This document shows positions 52,316 to 59,550 of a stretch of 64,000 nt of DNA, in pieces; the stretch's first letter is position 1; each line of letters opens with the position of its first letter. Origin of the DNA: Comamonadaceae bacterium 2FH. Lineage in GTDB: Bacteria; Pseudomonadota; Gammaproteobacteria; Burkholderiales; Burkholderiaceae_C. The stretch spans positions 46,553 through 110,552 of the forward strand of contig SCMQ01000014.1 of NCBI GenBank assembly GCA_005503335.1, written 5' to 3'. The notes under the pieces are model-generated. The model ran no database searches. It saw nothing but the letters and a program-made list of their open reading frames with translations, and was not told where the DNA came from. A program made the position numbers and the translations under genes.

Positions 52316-53305
52316 ATGCACAAGAGTCTGATCCGATGGGGGCGTACCGCTTGCGCCGCGCTTCTGGGCATCGCCGGCCTGGCCGGCCAGGTGCAGGCCG
52401 CCGATCCGGCCTCCTTCCCGGACAAGCCGATGCGAATGATCGTCACCTTCCCGCCAGGGGGAGGCACGGACGCGCTGGCGCGCGTGATCGCCACCGAGCT
52501 GAGCCAGAGCGTGGGGCAGCCCGTGGTCGTCGACAACCGCCCCGGTGCGAGCGGCAACATCGGCGCCGAGGCCGTCGCCAAGAGCCAGGCGGACGGGCTG
52601 ACGCTGCTGGTCGTGAACAGCAGCTACGCCATCAATCCGGCGATCTTCCGCAAGCTGCCGTTCGACGCGCGAAACGATCTCAAGGGCGTGATCCTGATCG
52701 CGTCGACGCCTTCGGTGATCGCTGTCCCCGCCAGCTCCAAGGTCCGCACGCTGGGGGAGCTGATCGAGAGCGCGAAAGCCGCCAGGCAGGTCAGCTACGC
52801 CTCGTGTGGAAACGGCACGCCCCAGCATTTCGCGGGCGAGCTGCTGCGGATGTCGACCAACGCCAACCTCGTCCACGTCCCCTACAAGGGCTGCGCGCCG
52901 GCCCTGACCGACGTTCTCGGCGGCCAGGTCGAGGTCAGCATCAACACCCTGGCCAACACCGTGCCTCACCTCAAGAGCAGCAAGCTGCGCGCCCTGGCCG
53001 TCACGTCCAAGGACCGCGTGTCGCTGCTGCCGGAAGTGCCGTCGGTGCAGGAACTGGGCGTGAGCGGCTACGACGTGGATCAGTGGTTCGGCTTCCTGGT
53101 CCCGGCCAAGACGCCGCCTGCGATCGTCGACAAGCTCAACGCCGCGATCGGGAAGATCGTGGCGCGGGCCGACATCAGGCAAAAGCTGGCCGATCGCGGC
53201 TTCGCCGCGGCCACCAGCACCCCGGACGAGTTCCAGCGCATCATCCGTGTCGATATCGACCGGTTCGAGCAGGCGGCGCGGCAGATGGGCCTCACGGCGG
53301 ACTGA
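52316..53305 (+). CDS. TctC/Bug family periplasmic solute-binding protein
   Basis: 329 residues: signal peptide 'ALLGIAGLAGQVQAA', then 'SFPDKPMRMIVTFPPGGGTDALARVIATELS' and 'VVVDNRPGASGNIGAEAVAKSQADG', the hallmark of Bug proteins that bind carboxylates for tripartite tricarboxylate transport. AGGAG lies seven bases before the ATG at 52316, better than an ATG at 52301. No TctA/TctB permease is nearby, as is common for these large paralogue families. It ends the plus-strand operon and may bind a carboxylate substrate or intermediate. Confidence 0.9.
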   Translation: MHKSLIRWGRTACAALLGIAGLAGQVQAADPASFPDKPMRMIVTFPPGGGTDALARVIATELSQSVGQPVVVDNRPGASGNIGAEAVAKSQADGLTLLVVNSSYAINPAIFRKLPFDARNDLKGVILIASTPSVIAVPASSKVRTLGELIESAKAARQVSYASCGNGTPQHFAGELLRMSTNANLVHVPYKGCAPALTDVLGGQVEVSINTLANTVPHLKSSKLRALAVTSKDRVSLLPEVPSVQELGVSGYDVDQWFGFLVPAKTPPAIVDKLNAAIGKIVARADIRQKLADRGFAAATSTPDEFQRIIRVDIDRFEQAARQMGLTAD

Positions 53306-53403
53306 GCGGATCGCCGGGCAGACCGTGGCGCGCGAACCGGCATCGCTTTCGGGATGACAATACGCGCTTGGGGTGCGAAGGTTCAGCCTATCGTGGGGTG
53401 CGC

Positions 53404-54234
53404 ATGGAGGTGATTCGTTTGTCGCAGTGGGCCGAGTTCGTGGCCCACACCGAGTCCAAGCCCGGCTGGGCCTTTCGCGGTGAGACATCGGCGCAGTGGC
53501 CGCTGGTGAGCTCGCTGACCAGGCGGCTCGAGACCTATTGCGCTGACCGCTCGCTGTGGCCGCTGCGCGAGGCGCGCGCGCTGCGCGTGTTCCGCCGCAA
53601 GGCGCACATCTACCTGTCCGACCGCGTGGCGCTCGAAGACGATCTGCGCTGCCTGGCCCTGATGCAGCACCATGGCGCGCCGACGCGGCTGCTCGACTTC
53701 ACGAAGTCCCCCTATGTCGCCGCGTTCTTCGCCCTCGAGGACGCGGTCGCCGACGCGGCGGTGTACGCGCTGAACACACCGGCGCTGTGGTCCGCCGCGC
53801 CTTCTTTCGATCCGGCGCTGACGCGCGAGCGCATCGACCCTCGCGTGTCCGGGAATTTCGAACGCTACTTCCTGGGCAACCGGGCGCCTGTCGTCTGGTT
53901 TGGCGAGCCCTCGGAGATGGACCGGCGGCTGGTGGCGCAGTCGGGCCTGTTCGTGCTTCCCGGCGTGCTCGACCAGCCGCTGGACAGCATCCTGCGCGGC
54001 TACGCCGGGCGCGAGCCCATGATCGTGAAGTACGTGCTGCCTGCGGAGATGCGCGCGCCGGCGATGCAGTCGCTCTACCGCATGAACATCACCAACTCCA
54101 CCCTGTTCCCCGATCTCGAGGGACTGGCCCGCTCGGCGGCCCACGAGCTCGAGGTCGTCTGGGAGCGCCTGATCGAGGAGTACCGCGACCGCGTGGCCGC
54201 GGACGGCGGCGTGCCGGAGCGCGGCTCGCCCTGA
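53404..54234 (+). CDS. FRG domain-containing protein
   Basis: 276 residues. The N-terminal part has the FRG signature 'GWAFRGETSAQWPLVSSLTRRLE' (about residues 18-45), then 'LALMQHHGAPTRLLDFTKSPYVAAFFALED', shared by FRG proteins, and an uncertain C-terminal half. FRG domains occur in phage- and mobile-element-linked proteins and some defence or toxin genes; the activity is not known to me. It is the last gene before gspK and may belong to whatever brought in the island. It ends 23 bases before the convergent gspK stop. Confidence 0.82.
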   Translation: MEVIRLSQWAEFVAHTESKPGWAFRGETSAQWPLVSSLTRRLETYCADRSLWPLREARALRVFRRKAHIYLSDRVALEDDLRCLALMQHHGAPTRLLDFTKSPYVAAFFALEDAVADAAVYALNTPALWSAAPSFDPALTRERIDPRVSGNFERYFLGNRAPVVWFGEPSEMDRRLVAQSGLFVLPGVLDQPLDSILRGYAGREPMIVKYVLPAEMRAPAMQSLYRMNITNSTLFPDLEGLARSAAHELEVVWERLIEEYRDRVAADGGVPERGSP

Positions 54235-54256
54235 GGCCTGGAGGACGCGGCGGATC

Positions 54257-55192
54257 TCAGCGCCGGCCGTCCGCCTCGTCCGCCACGCCGCGATCGCGCC
54301 AGAGCGTGCGCACGTCGAGCCCGTCGCGCTGCACCAGGGAGCGCTCCTCGACCAGGTACTGGGACAGCCGCAGCCGGCCGCGCACCTCGAAGAAGCGCGA
54401 GGCCACGGCGTGCCGGACCGGGGTGAGCAGGGTGCCCTGGGCGGGCAGCTGGCGGCTGGCCTCGTCCAGCGTGCGGAACGGCGCGCGTTCGCGTGCGGCG
54501 ACCAGCTTGCGCGCGCCGGCCAGGTCCAGCCCCGGGATGCTCGCGTAGACCACCTCGGCGCTGGCGGTGTTGAGGTTGACCGGGGTGGGCGTGGGCAGCA
54601 GCGTGACGTGGGGGGCCAGGGCCTTCAGCGTGGCGGGCGACAGGCCCAGCCACAGCAGCTGGGCCGGGCGCTGGGGCCGCAGCGGGGCTTGGGGATCGGG
54701 CGTGGCGCGCTGGCCCGTGGCGAGCAACTGAGCCGCCAGCGTGTCGAGCTCGGCCGCGGGCAGGCCCAGCAGCTCGAACAGGCGTGCCAGGCTGGCCCGC
54801 GTCGGCTCCGAAATCCGCTCGCCCTCGATCAGGTTGGCGAGGTTGATGCGCGCCTGCAGGTCCGAGATCTGGCCCGAGAGAAAGGCGTCTAGCTCGATGT
54901 CGCCGGCGTCGCGGTCGGCCGCCAGGAAGCTCGACAGGCGCGCCTCGCGCAGCGGCACGGCCCAGGGCTCGGCCAGGTGGTCGGCGCCGCCGGCGCGCGC
55001 GTCCTCGCGCAGGATCAGGCGTGCCCAGTCCAGCGCGCCATTGAGGATCCAGCCGGCCTGCGCGCGCTCGCGCTCGGCGGCCTCGACCTCCACGCTGCGC
55101 CACTGCTGCCACAGGGCGGCGGCCGCCAGCGTGGCCACCAGGGTGACGGTGAGCATGGCCGTGAGCAGGGCGGCGCCCCGCTGCCTTTTCAT
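54257..55192 (-). CDS. gspK: Type II secretion minor pseudopilin GspK
   Basis: 311 residues. A prepilin-like leader 'MKRQRGAALLTAMLTVTLVATLAAAAL' (GspK proteins lack the usual Glu5) and the two-domain body with 'LINGL'-like helices and 'NLNTASAEVVYASIPGLDLAGARKLVAARERAPF' near residue 220. It caps the pseudopilus with GspI and GspJ. ATGA overlap with gspJ. In the expected order gspL would follow, but the next 34 kb are foreign. Confidence 0.93.
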   Translation of the reverse strand: MKRQRGAALLTAMLTVTLVATLAAAALWQQWRSVEVEAAERERAQAGWILNGALDWARLILREDARAGGADHLAEPWAVPLREARLSSFLAADRDAGDIELDAFLSGQISDLQARINLANLIEGERISEPTRASLARLFELLGLPAAELDTLAAQLLATGQRATPDPQAPLRPQRPAQLLWLGLSPATLKALAPHVTLLPTPTPVNLNTASAEVVYASIPGLDLAGARKLVAARERAPFRTLDEASRQLPAQGTLLTPVRHAVASRFFEVRGRLRLSQYLVEERSLVQRDGLDVRTLWRDRGVADEADGRR

Positions 55193-55830
55193 GACCTGCC
55201 TCCGCCCACGGTGGGGCTCGCCCAGTCCAGTGTCAGCTGGCCGTGGACGGCTTGGCCGGGGGGCAGGGTCAGCACCAGGCGAACGCCATCGGGCAGGCTG
55301 CTGGTGGTGCTGCCGTCGCTGGACAGCGGGTGGGTCCAGGCGTCGCCGCGGAAATAGAAGATCTGCCAGTCGGCCAGCGGCAGCAGGCTGACCTGGCGTG
55401 CCAGGTCCTCGGCCTGGGCCCAGGCCTGGGCGCTGCTCCAGGCCTGCTGCCAGGCCTCCTGGCTGCGCAGCGCGGGCGACTGCCAGCGCTGCCACTGACC
55501 GCCCGACACGTCGACGCGCCGGGTCCAGGCCACCACGCGCAGGCCATCGCCCAGGCTGGCGCCGCGCCGCGTCAGGCGCAGCACGCGACCGTCCCAGTCG
55601 AGCGCGCTCGGCGCGTTCCCGGAGGCCAGCGCGTCCAGGTCGGCCCGCCATTGCGCGAGGCTGGCCTGCAGCACCAGCAGCTCGTCGGCGCGCTGCCGCG
55701 TCTGGGCCTCGGCGCGTGCCATGCCGTCCAGCCCGCGCCAGCTCAGGATGGCCAGCAGCGCCATCACGGCCAGCGCCACCAGCAACTCGATCAGGGTGAA
55801 GCCGCGCGGGCGGCGAGCTGATCGGTTCAT
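55189..55830 (-). CDS. gspJ: Type II secretion minor pseudopilin GspJ
   Basis: 213 residues with a type IV prepilin N-terminus, 'RPRGFTLIELLVALAVMALLAILSWRGLDGM'; cleavage is expected after Gly, leaving Phe1 and Glu5. The rest is a beta-rich globular domain. It starts two bases after the gspI stop and overlaps gspK at the other end. A longer open frame upstream is not used. Confidence 0.93.
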   Translation of the reverse strand: MNRSARRPRGFTLIELLVALAVMALLAILSWRGLDGMARAEAQTRQRADELLVLQASLAQWRADLDALASGNAPSALDWDGRVLRLTRRGASLGDGLRVVAWTRRVDVSGGQWQRWQSPALRSQEAWQQAWSSAQAWAQAEDLARQVSLLPLADWQIFYFRGDAWTHPLSSDGSTTSSLPDGVRLVLTLPPGQAVHGQLTLDWASPTVGGGRS

Positions 55831-55832
55831 GA

Positions 55833-56219
55833 TCAGAATCGCCCGATGACGGTGGAAAGGCGCAGCACCGGTGTGGCGCCGTCGCTGACCTGGGCGTCCA
55901 CGCGCCGGAAGCTGGGGTTGGGCGTGGGGCGCACCGTCAGCGTCAGCTGCAGGCTGCGGCCGGCCTGCTCGCAGTCCAGCGTGCCGTCGCCCACGCCGGG
56001 CATCTGGCGCGCCAGGCGCAGCTTGGCCAGCTCGTTCTCGGCGCACAACTGGGCCAGCAGCAGGTCCGACTGGCGCTGGGCGTTGCGACTCAGCGCGGCC
56101 GTGGCCTGCAGGCCGGCGGTGAGGGCGATGGCGACGATACCCAGCGCCACCAGCACCTCGATCAGCGTGAAGCCCGCGCCGCGTTGCCGGGCCGTGAGCG
56201 AGCGTGTCCTGGCTCTCAT
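55833..56219 (-). CDS. gspI: Type II secretion minor pseudopilin GspI
   Basis: 128 residues, normal length, with prepilin signal 'RGAGFTLIEVLVALGIVAIALTAGLQA' and the short beta domain of GspI. Forms the pseudopilus tip with J and K. The ATG overlaps the gspH stop by four bases. Confidence 0.93.
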   Translation of the reverse strand: MRARTRSLTARQRGAGFTLIEVLVALGIVAIALTAGLQATAALSRNAQRQSDLLLAQLCAENELAKLRLARQMPGVGDGTLDCEQAGRSLQLTLTVRPTPNPSFRRVDAQVSDGATPVLRLSTVIGRF

Positions 56220-56671
56220 GGTGGTAGTTCCTGCGGCTGGGCGGCGAAGGGCCGCAGCCCGTCGGTGGCGACGCGCCAGGCCGGGCCCGGCGTCCCCTCG
56301 CGCTGCAGCAGCACGGCCTGCGGGCCGATCAGCGGCTCGGGGCCGAGCACGATGCGCGCGGGGCCCTGGACCCGGGTGCCGGTGCCCAGCCAGTGGTCCG
56401 GCAGCGTGCCGGGCGGCAGGCCCTCGAAGGCGAAGCCCCCGGCCGTCGCCTGCCAGTGCACTGCCGCGCCGCTGGCGCGCGAGCGGGCCCGCGCCGCTTC
56501 GAACAGCGCCGCCAGCCGGTCGGCCTCGCGCTCCAGGCCCACCTGCGCGCTGTCGCGCAGCGCCAGGCTCACGCCCGCCGTGCCGAGCGCGATGATGGCC
56601 ACGACCACCAGCAGCTCGAGCAGCGTGAAGCCCTTGTCCTTCAAATCACTGCCAGCTGCCGATGTCCGCAT
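56216..56671 (-). CDS. gspH: Type II secretion minor pseudopilin GspH
   Basis: 151 residues, prepilin signal 'DKGFTLLELLVVVAIIALGTAGVSLAL', then a small globular domain ('GFAFEGLPPGTLPDHWLG'). The ATG at 56671 overlaps the gspG end by 26 bases; no better ATG follows before the signal. GspH is the minor pseudopilin next to the major pilin in the assembled fibre. Confidence 0.9.
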   Translation of the reverse strand: MRTSAAGSDLKDKGFTLLELLVVVAIIALGTAGVSLALRDSAQVGLEREADRLAALFEAARARSRASGAAVHWQATAGGFAFEGLPPGTLPDHWLGTGTRVQGPARIVLGPEPLIGPQAVLLQREGTPGPAWRVATDGLRPFAAQPQELPP

Positions 56672-57083
56672 TCTTGCCCTCGCCGCCGGGCTGGCCGTCG
56701 GCGCCGAAGGACATCACGTCGATCTCGCCCTTCACGCCGGGGTTGAGGAATTGGTAGGGGCGGCCCCAGGGGTCGTTCGGCAGCTTGTCGAGGTAGGGCT
56801 TCCAGTTCGGCGGCACGGGCACCGTGGTGGGCTTGACGATCAGCGCCTGCAGGCCCTGCTCGGTCGAAGGGAAGCGCTGGTTGTCGAGCTTGTAGAGCTT
56901 GAGCGCCTGCATGAGGTTGTTGACGTCGGTGCGTGCGGCCGTGACGCGCGCGTCGTCGGCGCGGTCCAGCACATTGGGCACGATCAGGGCGGCCAGCACG
57001 CCGATGATCACCAGCACCACCATGAGCTCGATCAGGGTGAAGCCGTGGAGACGACGGCGCGCGCGGGAAAGCAGTTGGGGCAT
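56646..57083 (-). CDS. gspG: Type II secretion major pseudopilin GspG
   Basis: 145 residues from the ATG at 57083 ('MPQLLSRARRRLHGFTLIELMVVLVIIGVLAALIVPNVL'); an ATG at 57113 would add ten residues. The body shows 'ARTDVNNLMQALKLYKLDNQRFPSTEQGLQALI', 'LDKLPNDPWGRPYQFLNPGVKGEIDV' and 'SFGADGQPGGEGKNADIGSW', with the calcium-site loop. It builds the pseudopilus. First gene of the minus-strand G-H-I-J-K set; its promoter must lie in the short gap shared with gspC. Confidence 0.95.
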   Translation of the reverse strand: MPQLLSRARRRLHGFTLIELMVVLVIIGVLAALIVPNVLDRADDARVTAARTDVNNLMQALKLYKLDNQRFPSTEQGLQALIVKPTTVPVPPNWKPYLDKLPNDPWGRPYQFLNPGVKGEIDVMSFGADGQPGGEGKNADIGSWQ

Positions 57084-57113
57084 GGTGGTCGGAGGGGCTG
57101 TGAACGCTTCCAT

Positions 57114-57119
57114 GATAAT
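57114..57119 (+). promoter_or_regulatory. -10 element directly before gspC
   Basis: GATAAT (five of six to TATAAT) lies six bases before the gspC ATG at 57126, so transcription should begin at or beside the start codon, giving a leaderless message. No convincing -35 hexamer lies 16-18 bases upstream. The element is read divergently from gspG. Confidence 0.4.
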
Positions 57120-57125
57120 CGCCGC

Positions 57126-57569
57126 ATGGCGACTCTTTCTCCAAGGCGGCTGGGCGTGCCGGCGCTCACTGCGCTGGTCTGGGCGCTGGCCGCGGCCAGC
57201 GCCTTGTACTGGGGGCTGCGCATCCGCGGCGAGGCCTCCGGCGGCCAGGCGCCCGCGCCGGTGGCCGCGCCGGCCGAGATGCAGCCCGATCCGCGGGCGG
57301 TCGCCCGGGCGCTCGGTGTCGAGGGCGAAGGCGCCGCCGCGCCGCCGGCCAGCGTCGCCAGCCGCTTTGCCCTGCAAGGCGTGGTGGCCTCGCCCTCCGG
57401 GGGCGGCTCGGCGCTGATCGCGGTGGACGGACAGCCTGCGCGCCCTTACCGCGTCGGCAGCGCCGTGGGCGAGGGATGGGTGCTGCGCTCGGTCGCGGCC
57501 CGGCAGGCGGTGCTGGCCGCCGAGGGTGGCGCCGCGGTCACGCTGGAGCTGCCGCCGCTCAAGCCCTAG
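57126..57569 (+). CDS. gspC: Type II secretion protein GspC, short form
   Basis: 147 residues: a membrane helix (about 12-32, 'ALTALVWALAAASALYWGL') then the homology-region domain of GspC ('RFALQGVVASPSGGGSALIAVDGQPARPYRVGSAVGEGWVLRSVAARQAVL', about 78-130), which binds the secretin. There is no C-terminal PDZ domain, so this is the short variant. It is transcribed away from gspG. Confidence 0.85.
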   Translation: MATLSPRRLGVPALTALVWALAAASALYWGLRIRGEASGGQAPAPVAAPAEMQPDPRAVARALGVEGEGAAAPPASVASRFALQGVVASPSGGGSALIAVDGQPARPYRVGSAVGEGWVLRSVAARQAVLAAEGGAAVTLELPPLKP

Positions 57570-57574
57570 CCGGC

Positions 57575-58018
57575 TCAGACGAGATCGCCGTGCTGGGTCT
57601 CGCCCAGCGCGGGGCTGCGCGGCGCTGGCGGCACCTGCTGCGCGCGCTGCAATTCGTCGTTGATGCGCCAGTAGGTGCCTGCCACCTCGAAGCCATGCCG
57701 GGCCTGAGCCTGCTGCGCGATCAGCGCCTCGACCTGGTTCAGCTGCGATGAGTCCTCCACGATCTCGGGGGAGAGGTCCACCATGACCAGGAAGCGCCGA
57801 CCCCGCGTGTCGGCCGACAGCACCTTGAACTTGTAGTGCGAGGAGAGGATGCCGGCGCGCACCATGGCCTCGCGCACGATGGGGTAGAGCAGTTCGCGCT
57901 GCGCCACCCGGTCGGCCTTGCGCGTGTCGGCGGGCTGGATCGCCGGCTGCCTGACGGTCGGGGGCTGGGGCTGCGGCTGGGGAGCCGGCTTGGGGTTCAA
58001 CCAGTTGAGCAGTGACAT
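57575..58018 (-). CDS. Conserved hypothetical protein
   Basis: 147 residues from 'MSLLNWLNPKP'. A Pro/Gln-rich N-terminal segment (about 10-30) is followed by a compact domain: 'AQRELLYPIVREAMVRAGILSSHYKFKVLSADTRGRRFLVMVDLSPEIV'. No membrane helix or signal. I do not recognise the family. It converges on gspC, 5 bases apart. Confidence 0.7.
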   Translation of the reverse strand: MSLLNWLNPKPAPQPQPQPPTVRQPAIQPADTRKADRVAQRELLYPIVREAMVRAGILSSHYKFKVLSADTRGRRFLVMVDLSPEIVEDSSQLNQVEALIAQQAQARHGFEVAGTYWRINDELQRAQQVPPAPRSPALGETQHGDLV

Positions 58019-58154
58019 GGGCGGTGTGTCGATCAAAAGGCCGTTGACGCATGGGGGCCGCAAACGGGCCTTCATTCAGTGTATCGGCGGCCCGCGCTCC
58101 CACGGCCGGGTCGCGCCGGGCAATGTGTTGCCATTTGTGAGTGCCTGCCCGCGT

Positions 58155-58727
58155 TCAGCGGGGCTGCAGGTCGGTCGCGGGCAGGCAGCGCCACTGGCCA
58201 TAGCCTGGCGCGTCCGGTGGCCACTGGTCGGCGCGCTCGGGGCAGGCGATGCCGCTTGCGAGCAGGCCGGCCGCGCGGATCACGCCGGCATGCGTGATCC
58301 AGCCCAGGGCCTGGCCTTCCAGTCGGGCCGCCCGGGCCTCGTCCCAGGCGGCGCCGACCCGGCGCATGAAGGTCTGCACCGACTCGCCGCCGCCGGGGCG
58401 ATGCTGCGCGAAGTCGGCGCTCCAGGCCGCCAGCGCCGCGGCGCCCAGCGCCTCCCAGCGCTGCCCCTCCCAGGCGCCAAAGTCCATTTCGGCCAGGCGC
58501 GGGTCGGTGGTGCAGGCGAGGTCGGGCCGCAGCGCCGTCAGGGCCCCAGCCAGCTGCTGGCAGCGTTGGCGCGGCGAGCAGCGCAGCGCCAGGCCGGGCG
58601 GCAGGGCACCGGCCAGCCGCTCGGCGGCGCGCCGCGTGTCCTGCGGCTCGGCCGGGACGTCCAGCGCGCCATAGCAGACGCCGGGCGCGACCAGGGGCCG
58701 GGCGTGGCGTATCAGCCACAGCGTCAT
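58155..58727 (-). CDS. cobC: Histidine phosphatase, probable alpha-ribazole phosphatase
   Basis: 190 residues of the phosphoglycerate-mutase-like histidine phosphatase family: 'LWLIRHARPLVAPGVCYG' (catalytic RHA), 'CSPRQRCQQLA', acid residue in 'AEMDFGAWEG' and second His in 'GWITHAGVIRA'. It overlaps cobS by four bases, which supports the CobC role: removing phosphate from alpha-ribazole-5'-phosphate or adenosylcobalamin phosphate in B12 nucleotide-loop assembly. Confidence 0.85.
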   Translation of the reverse strand: MTLWLIRHARPLVAPGVCYGALDVPAEPQDTRRAAERLAGALPPGLALRCSPRQRCQQLAGALTALRPDLACTTDPRLAEMDFGAWEGQRWEALGAAALAAWSADFAQHRPGGGESVQTFMRRVGAAWDEARAARLEGQALGWITHAGVIRAAGLLASGIACPERADQWPPDAPGYGQWRCLPATDLQPR

Positions 58728-59536
58728 CGCAGCCAAGGCCCGAGCGCGAGCAGGGCACCGGCGTAGAACGCGATTTCGCAGACCTGCTGCGCGGCGCCCA
58801 GACCGTCGCCGGTGTAGCCCTGCAGCCGCCGCGCCAGCAGCCGGCCGATGACCGCCAGGCCCAGGGCGCTGGCGGCGCTGGCCACCAGCGCGAAGTCCAG
58901 GCCCTGCGACCAGGCGGCCAGGGCCAGCGGCGGCAGGCACCAGGCCAGCGCGGCCGCGAGCGCGCCGCCGCTGATCTGGTCGGCCAGCGGCTTGCTCTTG
59001 GAGCTGCCGCTGTCGCCCACATGGTCCAGGCCGCGCACCAGCAGCAGAGGCAGGCCGCGCGACAGCGCGTGCGCGCCGAGCAGGGCGCTGAGGGCCGCGG
59101 CCAGTCCCTGCGCGCCCAGCGCCGCAAGCAGCGCGAGCTTGGCCAGCAGGGCCAGCACCAGGGCCATGGCGCCGAAGGCGCCCAGGCGCGAGTCCTTCAT
59201 GATCTCGAGCGCGCGCTGGCGGTCCCCGCTGCCGCCCAGGCCGTCGGCAAGGTCGGCCAGGCCGTCCTCGTGAAAGCCCCCGGTCAGCAGCACGCTGGCG
59301 ACGGTGCTGGCCACGGCGGCGGCCAGCAGCGTGAAGGGACCGGGGGGAAAGCCCAGGACCACCAGGGCGTAGACCGCGCCGGCCACCGCGCCGACCAGCC
59401 AGCCCACGGCGGGGAAATGCGCCGCGCTGGCCCTCAGCATGGCCGGGCTGTAGCCCACCCAGTCGGCCAGCCGCCCGGTCACCGGCACGCGCGTGAAGAA
59501 CTGCAGGGCCAGCAGCAGGTGGCGCACGAAGGCCAT
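58724..59536 (-). CDS. cobS: Adenosylcobinamide-GDP ribazoletransferase
   Basis: Joins adenosylcobinamide-GDP and alpha-ribazole, the last step of B12 assembly, in the inner membrane. 270 residues with several helices; 'ALQFFTRVPV', 'GGFHEDGLADLADGLGG' (Asp-rich metal/GDP site near residue 90) and 'KDSRLGAFGAMAL' are the CobS motifs. Coupled to cobC. The product is the cofactor of nrdJ in the same window. Confidence 0.94.
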   Translation of the reverse strand: MAFVRHLLLALQFFTRVPVTGRLADWVGYSPAMLRASAAHFPAVGWLVGAVAGAVYALVVLGFPPGPFTLLAAAVASTVASVLLTGGFHEDGLADLADGLGGSGDRQRALEIMKDSRLGAFGAMALVLALLAKLALLAALGAQGLAAALSALLGAHALSRGLPLLLVRGLDHVGDSGSSKSKPLADQISGGALAAALAWCLPPLALAAWSQGLDFALVASAASALGLAVIGRLLARRLQGYTGDGLGAAQQVCEIAFYAGALLALGPWLR

Positions 59537-59550
59537 CGGGTGAACAGGCC

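Noticed and set aside
52316..53305. A complete tripartite tricarboxylate transporter
   Set aside because: Only the binding protein is present; no TctA or TctB homologue lies in the window.
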